Positions 31,889 through 41,000 of a stretch of DNA of 64,000 nt are shown one piece after another. The number at the start of each line of letters is the position of its first letter. Position 1 is the first letter of the stretch. Source of the stretch: Mixophyes australis (taxonomy: Eukaryota; Chordata; Amphibia; Anura; Limnodynastidae); assembly GCA_036250195.1 (NCBI GenBank), contig JAVHZZ010000003.1, positions 87,714,418 through 87,778,417 on the forward strand, given 5' to 3'. A program made the position numbers and the translations under genes. The notes under the pieces are model-generated. The model was not told the DNA's origin, did not search any database, and saw only the letters and a program-made list of their open reading frames with translations.

Positions 31889-34039
31889 CAGGGCCGCCGA
31901 GAGGGGGGGGGGAGCGGGTACAATTTACCCGGGCCCGGCCATGCCAGGGGGCCCGGGCCGGGCCCTCGCTGCTAATTAATTTTTATTTTATTTTTTCCTG
32001 TCTTGCGCTTTTTTTTTTAACTTTTAATAATTTTTTTTCCCGCGGGGGGGGGGGAGGGGGGGGGTCTTGGGTTTCTTGGGAGCTGGGAGGAAGAATAAAT
32101 GTAAAAAAAAAAAAAAATACTCACGTGATCGCGCGGCGCCGTGTCCCTCCTCTCCTCCATTCACACTGACTGCCGGGCGTGACGTCATCAAGTCACGCCT
32201 GTCAGTCAGTGAGGAGCGCCGCAGCCAGCATGAAGAAAGAAGACAGAAGAGGAGACAGAAGAGCAGAAAAGAAAGGAAAGAAGTTGACAAAAGGTAAGTA
32301 AAGAAACGGAGAGGCAAGGGGAGGAAAACAGAGAGGGACAGTACTATAAAGAAAGGGGACAGAGAAACAGAGGAGGAAAAAAAGGAGAGAGCCACAGAGG
32401 AATAAAAAAAAATTGGGGAGAGAGGAACAGAGGAGGGGAAAAAAAGTGGGAGAGAGGAACAGAGGAGGGAAAAAAAGGAGAGAGCCACAGGGGAATAAAA
32501 AAAAAAGTGGGAGAGAGGAACAGAGGAGGAAAAAAAGGAGAGAGCCACAGGGGAATAAAAAAAAAAGTGGGAGAGAGGAACAGAGGAGGAAAAAAAGGAG
32601 AGAGCCACAGGGGAATAAAAAAAAAAGTGGGAGAGAGGAACAGAGGAGGAAAAAAAGGAGAGAGCCACAGGGGAATAAAAAAAAAAGTGGGAGAGAGGAA
32701 CAGAGGAGGAAAAAAAGGAGAGAGCCACAGGGGAATAAAAAAAAAAGTGGGAGAGAGGAACAGAGGAGGAAAAAAAGAAGAGAGCCACAGAGGAATAAAA
32801 AAAAATTGGGGAGAGAGGAACAGAGGAGGAAAAAAAGGAGAGAGCCACAGGGGAATAAAAAAAAAAGTGGGAGAGAGGAACAGAGGAGGAAAAAAAGGAG
32901 AGAGCCACAGAGGAATAAAAAAAAATTGGGGAGAGAGGAACAGAGGAGGAAAAAAAGGAGAGAGCCACAGAGGAATAAAAAAAAAGTGGGAGAGAGGAAC
33001 AGAGGAGGAAAAAAAGTGGGAGAGAGGCACAAAGTAAAAAAGAAGGGGGAAAAGCAGCATGGAGGTCGCAGTGTGAGCATAAGGGGGTACAGTGTAGTTG
33101 TGATGAAGGGGCACAGTATTGTGTGTGTAATGGCACAGGGGGCTTGTTGCAATGTAGTGTGTGTGAGGTAGGTGGCAGCTAATTAATGGGCGCTATTTTG
33201 TTTGTAGGGTGATGGTGAGGCAATTTAATAGTAGGGACTATTAATTTAAGATGGGGTGGTTTGGGGGCTATTGAATCTTGGGGTGAGTTTAGGGAGAATG
33301 AGGTCTATTTATTAAATGTGACTATGAATTATTTAATGGCAGTGATGGTTGCGGGAAATAGGTATTGCTGGGGCTGTTTGCAGGAAGGGAAATAGGTTTA
33401 TTTATTAAATGTGAATAGTATTATTTTAATGTTGGGGCTGGAGGAAGGCCTAATTATTAATCGTGGGTGCTATTGATTTAACGCTGGGGCTGGCTGTAAT
33501 TTTCTAAATGTAGCCATTTTTTTTTCAAAATAGGTCCTACAACATTTCTGGATCCGGACAAGCCACAACTAAAGAAAGCAGCAGCCACAGGTGGAGAAAG
33601 TGAGAAGAACAGGTAGGAGAGAGCAGCACAGTGTGTGAAATGTTGTGATTCTAGTAGGGACAATACCAATTTTTGGTGAATGTTGTGTCCAATGTAAGGT
33701 GTAGGCCAAGACTGAACTGTTTGTGTACACACTGCATTGTTTGTATACTACCCTGTGGTGGTAGATGTCCTGAAAGTCAGGAGTGCTTGAACATATGTGA
33801 CGCTCCGGCGAATTGAGAGCCTAGTGGTTTTTATGTTAGCCACGCCCCAATGGCACATTTGCCACGCCCCCAAATGCATGACCACACCTCCCAAAATTTT
33901 TGCACCGCCGTTTGGCTAGCCACGCCCCTGAATATATGACCATACACCTAAGGCAAAAATTTTTTGGGGCTTACTTCACTATGAGGGGGGCCCAATGAAT
34001 TTGTTGTACCCGGGCCCTGAATTCTTCTTGGCAGCCCTG
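31889..34039. mobile_element. 2.15-kb hAT-like element with 60-bp minisatellite
   Basis: A perfect 8-bp duplication, CCCGTAGG (31881-31888 and 34040-34047), fixes the boundaries. The ends CAGGGCCGCCGAGAG and CTTGGCAGCCCTG are inverted repeats and continue inward with GGGTACAA.../...TTGTACCC. The interior holds homopolymer runs, the block GGGCGTGACGTCATCA, a 60-bp minisatellite and AT-rich sequence, but no transposase. It is therefore a large non-autonomous element. Confidence 0.88.
32340..33025. repeat. 60-bp purine-rich minisatellite
   Basis: About eleven units of 60 bases, built from AGAGAGGAACAGAGGAGG, an A run, GGAGAGAGCCACAG and a second A run. Several consecutive units are identical. 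Because 60 is a multiple of 3, long open frames cross the array on both strands (up to about 370 codons). Their products are pure repeats and I do not call them genes. Confidence 0.97.
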
Positions 34040-34371
34040 CCCGTAGGAGGTGAACAGAAAGCATTATAAGTTTATTCTTTGTGGTACGATCTTAATATGT
34101 AAGTTATAAGAGATGAGTGAAAATTTTTAAACTGTCCATGCAAAATATTTACCTCATTCTGCATTTGGCCAGGAAATGTTGCAAATTGTACTGTTGTACC
34201 CGAAGCACGCCACACACAAGAATGAACTGACCGTCATTGTCCAGTTCTAGTCACAAACTTTTAAAAAGCAAATTAAAAATTAAAAATATTCTTACCTCTG
34301 CAAAACAGTCTGGTTCATTACAATACTTGATTTGTGTGACATTTCACCATAATTTTACTTATCTCTAAGCA

Positions 34372-34650
34372 ATCATCATCATCATCATCACCATTTATTT
34401 ATATAGCGCCACTGATTTCGCAGCGCTGTACATTGGAGCTTACAGTCTAAATTCCCTTTTGATAGCAGCCAATTAACCTACTAGTATGTTTTGTGGAGTG
34501 TGGGAGGAAACCGGAGCACCCGGAGGAAACCCACGCAAACACGGGGAGAACATACAAACACGACACAGATAAGGCCATGGATGGGAATTGAACTCATGAC
34601 CCCAGTGCTGCGAGGCAGAAGTGCTAACCACTTAGCCACCGTGCTGCCCT
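34372..34650 (-). mobile_element. Full tRNA-derived SINE (minus strand)
   Basis: Begins with ATC repeats (tail), then TTATTTATATAGCGCCACTG, TTGGAGCTTACAGTCTAAAT, CGGAGCACCCGGAGGAAACC and ends with the head: GGGAATTGAACTCATGACCC (complement of the B box) and GCTAACCACTTAGCCACCGT (complement of the A box). Confidence 0.85.
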
Positions 34651-35092
34651 CAATTCATGATAAATGAAGATGATAATTAGAGATGCTCACTGACCCCGTG
34701 TTTTGGTTTTGGATCTAGATTAACATTGTGTTTTGGTTTTGGCAAAACTGCCCTCGAGTTTTTTGGTTTTGGTTTTGGATCTGTATTTTTTGGGAAAATT
34801 GCTAAAATATGCTTAAATCACATCATTTTGCTCTTTTTTGGGTCCTACATTATTATTAACCTCAATAACACTAATTTCCAGTCATTTCCAGTCAATTTTG
34901 ACCACCTCACAGGTCACAATATTATTTTCATACACTTTCGGACAAAGACTGCAGCGAGCACAAACACATGGCAGTTCACATGACATCTTGGACACATTGC
35001 AGTGGCAGAAAAAAAGTGGTTTGTTCAGGCCCCCACAAAACAAACTACCAATAGCTTAGCTGCCTTAAGCCCAACAAAGGCAGGATGATAAC

Positions 35093-35209
35093 TATGTCCA
35101 GTTTAAAGAACAGCTAAGACACCTGAGAAAACAAATGAGTGTGTCACCGGCCACAGCAGACGAAGATTTGGAAGATGAAGACGAGGATATTGCCGTCACC
35201 CAGAGCACA
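35093..35209 (+). pseudogene. NSMCE2-like fragment, upstream part
   Basis: The plus-strand frame beginning TAT at 35093 reads YVQFKEQLRHLRKQM and then DEDLEDEDEDIAVTQS. This resembles the region of NSMCE2 (the SUMO ligase subunit of the SMC5/6 complex) just before its SP-RING domain, where a coiled-coil end and an acidic stretch lead into IxVTQSQ. The frame runs into 18S rRNA sequence and stops (TGA) at about 35222. No introns intervene between this part and the next, as expected for captured cDNA or a single exon. The identification is from memory of the family. Confidence 0.7.
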
Positions 35210-35375
35210 CGGGCGGTACAGTGAAACTAAGGATGGCTCATTAAATGAGTTATGGTTAATTTGATCGCTCCACCCGTTACTTGGATAACTGTGGTAATTC
35301 GCATGGCGACGAGCGCTGACCCCCCGGGATCCGTGTATTTATCAGACAAAGACCAATCGGGGTGCCTCGGTGGGT
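35209..35375 (+). pseudogene. 18S rRNA fragment
   Basis: Follows 18S rRNA near its 5' domain: GGCGGTACAGTGAAACTAAG, GGCTCATTAAATGAGTTATG, TTTGATCGCTCCACCCGTTA, CTTGGATAACTGTGGTAATT, then a gap where 18S has the TCTAGAGCTAATACATG region, then GACGAGCGCTGACCCCCCGG and ATTTATCAGACAAAGACCAA. It is a small piece (about 165 bases) wedged exactly between two NSMCE2-like segments. Confidence 0.88.
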
Positions 35376-35377
35376 TG

Positions 35378-35521
35378 GAGATGGTGAACCCAGTGAAAAA
35401 GAAAGTATGTGGTCACACGTACGAGAGAGAAGCAATTGAAAGGATGATTGAAGACAAACTTCATCCTAACACAATATTAATTCAACCCTGCAGGAAACCA
35501 CCAGTACAGAAGCCTCTGTAA
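35378..35521 (+). pseudogene. NSMCE2-like SP-RING fragment
   Basis: The frame reads EMVNPVKKKVCGHTYEREAI followed by ERMIEDK, closely matching the first part of the SP-RING of NSMCE2 with its CGHTYE core. The CPIT motif that should stand just before is missing, replaced by the 18S fragment, and the later zinc ligands are not recognisable. The reading frame continues through RKPPVQKPL to a TAA. It cannot make a working E3 domain. Confidence 0.75.
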
Positions 35522-35699
35522 CATAAATGTCAAAAACAAAAATGTAAAAAAGTGTTTACCTTTTTAAAGAAAAAGCACATCTCTAATAAAGGTGAAACTT
35601 TGCTGCAGAAAAACATAAAACTGGCAACATGTCATTTTACCCAAATATTAATAAGCATTCCAGCTTCAGCTAGCTTCCTTCTCTCAGCTAGATCCCAGC

Positions 35700-36130
35700 A
35701 CCTGCAATCTACTGGAGAGTGACAAGGACGCTGCCACCCATCCTGTTTCTGTATGAGCTATGGCACAGTAGAATGTCATTGGAGACTTTTAAAATCACTG
35801 CCAGCCATATTATTACAACTTTGCTTTCAGCACTGAACACTGCCACCTCTCCTGTTTCTGGGTGAGCTATGGCACAGTAGAATGTCACTGGACACTTTTA
35901 ATTACACTGCCAGCCCTATAATGTGTCTTTCAGCACTGAAAACTGCCATCTCTTCTGTTTCTGTGTGACTTATGTCACATTACAATGTCACTGGAGACTG
36001 CCAAGAGCACTGCCAACCCTCATCTTTCTCTTTCATTAATGACGCTGCCCAACTGCACTGGAGACTGCCAACATCCCTGCTACCCCTTCTGTGTCTCTCT
36101 GTGAAATGGCACTGGATCTCAGTGGAGGGC
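35700..36130. repeat. Imperfect tandem repeats of about 110 bases
   Basis: The phrases CACTGCCA(C/G)CC, TCCTGTTTCTG(T/G)(A/G)TGAG, TATGGCACAGTAGAATGTCA and TGGAGACT recur three to four times. Units are partly degenerated. They lie inside the element at 34678-36260. Confidence 0.75.
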
Positions 36131-36368
36131 GGTACTTATGTAATCCAAAACTCGCGAGATCCGACTATGCAACAATGACGCTTTGCTTCGTTTGCATTTC
36201 CGAGGGCCAGCAAAGTTCAGACGGGCTCGGTTCTCTGAGAACAGAGCCCGAGCATCTCTAATGATAAAACATGTAAAATATCCAGTACTATATATCCTTA
36301 TATATGGTGACTAGTGATGTCATATTTTGAGAATAGCAATGCTATATATTTTGTGAGCACTTGTGTCA

Positions 36369-36511
36369 CGAGCCGCGGCGGTACTCACAGCCGCCGCGGC
36401 TCGCTTCTCATGCGCCCCAGCGTCCCGGCCGTCACCTTGACGACCGGGACGTCATGTCCTCTTCCTGTCCGGCCGTTACCAGGGCAACGGCCAGACGCTA
36501 GTACACTAGCG
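36369..36511. repeat. Cluster of four hairpins in U3 of element 2
   Basis: Arms: 36369-36381 with 36391-36403 (13 bp perfect, CGAGCCGCGGCGG); 36421-36434 with 36438-36451 (14 bp, one mismatch); 36471-36477 with 36486-36492 (7 bp, GGCCGTT); 36496-36502 with 36505-36511 (7 bp, CGCTAGT). The same set recurs in the 3' LTR at +4939. Confidence 0.85.
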
Positions 36512-36695
36512 CTGCGTCCTGGCGGTGCTGGTAGCCGGGCGCATGCGCATAGCAGGCAGCCTGTGGGCTGATTAGGCTTATTAACAGGCATTAGCCTGCA
36601 ACTGTGTAGGTCAGGGGCAAGCCCTGATTGGCCCTGCTGGATACTAGTAAATTAGCCTGCAGGAGTGTGTTCAACTGCTGATTGGTCTGTGTCTG

Positions 36696-36737
36696 TACTT
36701 AAGGCAATGAGGTCTGCTGCCTCATTGCCGGTTATAG
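36696..36737 (+). promoter_or_regulatory. Core promoter and self-primer sequence of element 2
   Basis: TATA-like TACTTAAG (36696-36703) is followed by a perfect 10-bp inverted repeat, GGCAATGAGG (36703-36712) and CCTCATTGCC (36720-36729), and then GCCGGTTATA (36727-36736). The last block lies where transcription should start, about 28-30 bases below the TATA-like box, and is perfectly complementary to TATAACCGGC at 37123-37132. Confidence 0.6.
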
Positions 36738-37121
36738 CTTCTGTGCTCCAGTCTGCTGACCTGCTTGTTCCAGTCCCTGTATCCCGTATCTACGTTTTAC
36801 TTCCCGTGTATGACCCTTGGCTTCGTATTGGACTTCGCTTGTGTTTCCTGTGACCCTGATCCTTGGCTTGTTTACCCGTTCTGCTACTTTGCCTGTGACC
36901 TCTGACCTCAGCTTGTTCATCATTACTGTTACCTGCTGCCGGCCTTTGACCTCTGCGTGGACTTGACTCTTCTTGCCTGGGTTCTCCCCAGCCGGTACAC
37001 ACTTCACGACCCTCTGTCAGTCTGCAGCCCAGTCTGTCCCCACCATCAGGGGCTCCAGTGAACACCTGACTGGCAGAGTAGACTCCGGGTTGTGTTGTGC
37101 CGGCTGGAGGGGTTCCTAACA

Positions 37122-37132
37122 TTATAACCGGC
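37122..37132 (+). promoter_or_regulatory. Primer binding site of element 2 (self-priming type)
   Basis: TTATAACCGGC directly follows the LTR. It lacks the TGG expected for a tRNA primer. Ten bases pair perfectly, plus one GU pair, with 36727-36737 at the predicted 5' end of the element's own RNA. Tf1 of fission yeast and sushi elements prime reverse transcription from such a folded RNA 5' end. Confidence 0.7.
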
Positions 37133-37155
37133 CCACTCACGGAGACAAGATTAGG

Positions 37156-38010
37156 ATGGATGCAAGTGGATCCACACCGTCTCCGGCACAAACCCTAGCA
37201 GGCCATGTTGAGTCTTTGTATCAGATGATGCAGGGATTGGCTGAGCGTATGTCTGTTCAAGAAGAAGCCACAAAAGCTTCACAATCTCCTCCAGATCCCA
37301 TCTGTGAGCCCAAAATGAATTTACCGGATCGGTTCTCCGGAAATAGAACTTTGTTTCGGAACTTCAGGGAGAGCTGCAAGCTCTATTTTCGGATGAGACC
37401 CCGCTCCTCCGGTTCAGAGCAGCAACGAGTTGGGATTATTATTTCCCTTCTACAGGGTGACCCCCAGTCCTGGGCGTTTTCTTTGCCACAGACCAGTCCG
37501 ACCATGCAGTCCGTAGACTCCTTCTTTGAGGCATTGGGTTTACTGTATGATGACCCGGATCGAGTGGCCTCCGCGGAAGCTCACCTACGGTCCTTGAAAC
37601 AAGGCAGACGGTCGGCAGAAGAATACTGCGCGGAATTCCGTAGATGGTCACCTGACAGTGGATGGAACGACCCTGCCTTACGTAGTCAGTTCCGTGTCGG
37701 CCTATCTGAACAGATTAAAGATTCGCTGGTGCAATACCCGTCTCCTAGCTCTCTGGAGGATCTGATGCACCTCTCCATTAAAATTGACAGGAGATATAAA
37801 GAGCGGAAAACTGAAAAGGAAACGTCATCACCTCCATCCGCCTTCGTTCCTATCTCCCAGGATGGTGAGGAACCAATGCAATTGGGAGCATACCGTCTTT
37901 CCTCTGAGGAGAGAGACAGGAGACGGTCCCAAGGCTTATGTTTATATTGTGGCGCAAGAGGCCACTTCTCCCGTTCTTGCCCAAACAAGTCGGGAAACGA
38001 GCATGCCTAA
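37156..38010 (+). CDS. Gag polyprotein of element 2 (sushi/PEG10-like)
   Basis: A 284-residue structural protein from the first ATG after the primer site. An N-terminal helical region (HVESLYQMMQGLAERM) precedes a capsid-like domain (residues about 50-225) with LPDRFSGNRTLFRNFRESCK, QRVGIIISLLQGDPQSWAF, and YCAEFRRWSPDSGWNDPALR. A basic linker and the PMQLG motif near residue 237 follow, then a CX2CX4HX4C knuckle at residues 262-275. This layout matches the sushi family that gave rise to PEG10, RTL1 and LDOC1 (family knowledge). The TAA at 38008-38010 lies inside the frameshift pseudoknot. Confidence 0.93.
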   Translation: MDASGSTPSPAQTLAGHVESLYQMMQGLAERMSVQEEATKASQSPPDPICEPKMNLPDRFSGNRTLFRNFRESCKLYFRMRPRSSGSEQQRVGIIISLLQGDPQSWAFSLPQTSPTMQSVDSFFEALGLLYDDPDRVASAEAHLRSLKQGRRSAEEYCAEFRRWSPDSGWNDPALRSQFRVGLSEQIKDSLVQYPSPSSLEDLMHLSIKIDRRYKERKTEKETSSPPSAFVPISQDGEEPMQLGAYRLSSEERDRRRSQGLCLYCGARGHFSRSCPNKSGNEHA

Positions 38011-38052
38011 GGAACGAGGGGAGAGTTCACTTAGGTCTACAAATTGTCTCCC
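37992..38052 (+). promoter_or_regulatory. -1 ribosomal frameshift signal of element 2
   Basis: Heptamer GGGAAAC (37992-37998), read G GGA AAC in the gag frame, is the same heptamer known from PEG10 and PNMA genes. After a 6-nt spacer, stem 1 pairs 38006-38011 (CCTAAG) with 38030-38035 (CTTAGG), plus a GU pair 38005-38036. Loop bases GGGAGA (38019-38024) pair with TCTCCC (38047-38052) to form stem 2. The -1 shift enters the pol frame at 37998. Confidence 0.85.
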
Positions 38053-41000
38053 AGAAAAATGCACTATTGGTCCCTGCACAGCTCACGTTCAGTGCTCGTT
38101 CTACGAAACTATCAGCCTTCATTGACAGTGGAGCTGCTGGCAACTTCCTTGACATCGAGTTTGCCCGCTCTGCTGGTATTCCGCGGATTAAACTCCAATC
38201 TGCCATTACGGTATGTGGCTTAGATGGTAGTCCGTTGCCAGGCGGCAAGATTACTTGGGAGACCCCACCATTACAGTTGAACATTGGCGCTCTCCATTCG
38301 GAATCCATAGTCTTACGTCTTATCGAATGTCCTTCGGTTCCTTTAATTCTGGGCCACCCTTGGCTATTCTGCCATAACCCCGTCATGGATTGGGCAAAAG
38401 GGGAAATTGTCCAGTGGAGCCCCCATTGTACACAGTCTTGCTTGACACTACCTCTACGTATTATTCAGTCTATTCCGGAGCAGCTCCCTTCTCAGTATCA
38501 TGACTATTGGGATGTTTTCTCCAAAAAGGCTGCTGACACACTACCACCGCACCGCAATTTCGACTGTGCCATTGAGCTCATTCCGGGCTCTAAATTACCC
38601 AAGGGACGCTTGTATCCTCTCTCTGGTCCAGAGACCAAATCCATGCAGGAGTATATTGACGAAAACTTGGAGAAGGGCTTCATCAGGCCATCCAAGTCCC
38701 CAGTAGGAGCGGGGTGTTTCTTTGTACCCAAGAAGGACGGTGGACTCAGACCCTGTATCGATTATCGAGGGCTGAACCTTATTACGGTTAAGAACACCTA
38801 CCCCCTTCCCCTCATCTCCGTTCTTTTTGATCAATTAAGAGGAGCCACTATCTTCACAAAAATTGATCTTCGTGGGGCCTATAATCTCATACGTATTAGA
38901 GCAGGTGATGAGTGGAAGACGGCTTTCAACACGCTCTCGGGCCATTACGAATACCTGGTCATGCCGTTTGGCCTTAGTAATGCTCCTGCCGTATTTCAGG
39001 ACTTGATTAATGAGGTGTTACGTGAGTTCCTGGGACACTTTGTTGTTGTTTACTTAGATGACATCCTCATATATTCAAAATCGTTGTCTGTGCACCAGGG
39101 TCATGTCAGACAAATCCTACAGAAATTACGGGAACATCACCTCTACGCTAAACTCGAGAAATGCGAGTTCGAGGTTCAGAAGGTATCCTTCCTCGGTTAT
39201 CTAATCTCTTCAGAAGGTTTCTCCATGGACCCAACCAAGGTCCAAGCAATTCTCGATTGGATACAACCGAATAACCTCAAGGCGGTCCAGAGATTCCTGG
39301 GATTCGCCAATTACTACAGGAGGTTTATTGGCGGCTTTGCTGATATCGTGGCTCCTATCGTCACCTTGACCCGCAAAGGAGGTGATCCAACTGTTTGGTC
39401 ACAACAGGCAATAAATGCATTCAAAACCCTGAAGAAAGCTTTTGTGTCTGCTCAGGTTCTCAGACATCCGGATCCTAGGGTACCGTTTGTTCTTGAGGTA
39501 GATGCGTCTGACGTCGGTGCTGGGGCCGTCTTGTCACAAAAAGACCCCCAGACCCACCGCTTACATCCATGTGCCTTTTTTTCCCGTCAGTTCTCATCAG
39601 CGGAAACCAACTATGACGTGGGAAACCGAGAATTGCTGGCAATTAAATGGGCCTTTGAGGAATGGCGGCACTGGTTGGAAGGCGCTGCACACCAGATCTC
39701 CGTTATAACGGATCATAAAAACTTACAGTATATACAGTCAGCCAAACGTCTGAACCCCCGACAGGCTCGGTGGTCGCTGTTCTTCACTCGGTTCAACTTT
39801 ATTATCACCTATCGTCCTGGTTCCAAAAATATTCAAGCGGACGCCCTGTCTAGAAGTTTCCTGGCACATCATGCTCCGGTCACCTGCCCAGAGCCTATTG
39901 TTCCTGTGTCTATGATTCATGCCGGATTAACTCAAGATTTGAGCTGTACCTTACAAAGGTTCCAGAGGTTGGCTCCTGATAACACTCCGGCAGGATGTTT
40001 GTTTGTCCCAGTTCATCTAAGGAAGACAGTCCTTGCTGAGGCACACAACAGTCGGACTGCTGGGCATCCTGGAGTCTACAAAACACTGGAAATCCTTTCC
40101 CGTACTGTATGGTGGCCGTCTCTGTCTGCTGACGTCAAGAGTCACGTCCGGTCCTGTGAAGTTTGTGCCAGGAACAAAGTTCCCAGGACTCGCCCGGTAG
40201 GTCAGTTAGTTCCGTTGGCCGCCCCTGGTAAACCTTGGACACATCTGTCCATGGACTTTATAGTCGATCTGCCACCCTCTGCGGGACACAATACCATTTG
40301 GGTCGTGGTAGACCGGTTCAGCAAGATGGCGCATTTCATTCCACTCACTAGGCTTCCTACTGCTCGAGATTTGGCAATCTTGTTCATTCAACACATTTTC
40401 CGCCTCCATGGACTCCCTACAGACATCGTCTCCGATCGGGGTTCCCAGTTCATAGCGCAGTTCTGGAGATCATTCTGTACCCTACTGGGAATCAAGGTCA
40501 GTTTATCATCTGCATACCACCCTCAGTCAAATGGGCAGACTGAAAGGGTTAACCAGTCCTTGGAGAAGTTCTTGCGATGTTACATATCGGAGTTCCATGA
40601 CAACTGGTCCTCCTTGTTGCCCTGGGCAGAATTTGCCTGTAACAACTCCTGTCACTCATCCACGAAAACCTCTCCGTTCTTTTGCAATTATGGTTTCCAC
40701 CCCAGATCTAACTCTTTGTATTCACTCCAGTCCGTTGGTATTCAGGAGATCCGTTCCACTGCCAGGGATCTCAGAGTTGTCTGGAAGAAAGTACATTCAT
40801 CTTTAAAACAAGCCTCACTTGTTGCAAAAAAAAATTCGGACCGACACCGTACCCCCTGCTCTCTTAAGGTTGGCCAGAAAGTCTGGCTGTCTACAAAAAA
40901 TATCAGGCTGAAGCAACCTTGCAAGAAGTTGGGCCCTAAATTCATCGGGCCGTTTCCCATCATCAAGCAGGTGAACTCTGTTGCATTTAGGTTAAAAATT

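Larger units (their letters stand above)
34678..36260. mobile_element. hAT-like element carrying captured host sequences
   Basis: Ends TAGAGATGCTC and GAGCATCTCTA are perfect inverted repeats. The flanks ATGATAAT (34670-34677) and ATGATAAA (36261-36268) match at 7 of 8 bases. Inside lie, in order, a TTTTGG-rich region, an NSMCE2-like coding piece, an 18S rRNA fragment, a second NSMCE2-like piece, and imperfect tandem repeats. No transposase was found. Confidence 0.75.
36364..37121 (+). repeat. 5' LTR of element 2
   Basis: 758 bp, identical in extent to 41303-42060 at an offset of 4939. U3 is GC-rich and contains four consecutive perfect or nearly perfect inverted repeats in its first 150 bases. 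A TATA-like TACTTAAG at 36696-36703 predicts a transcription start near 36725-36730. I see no AATAAA in R-U5, so the polyadenylation signal is unclear. Confidence 0.95.

Noticed and set aside
32024..33136. Long open frames on both strands over a purine-rich array
   Set aside because: They are translations of a 60-bp minisatellite whose unit is a multiple of three; no start context, domain or codon signal.
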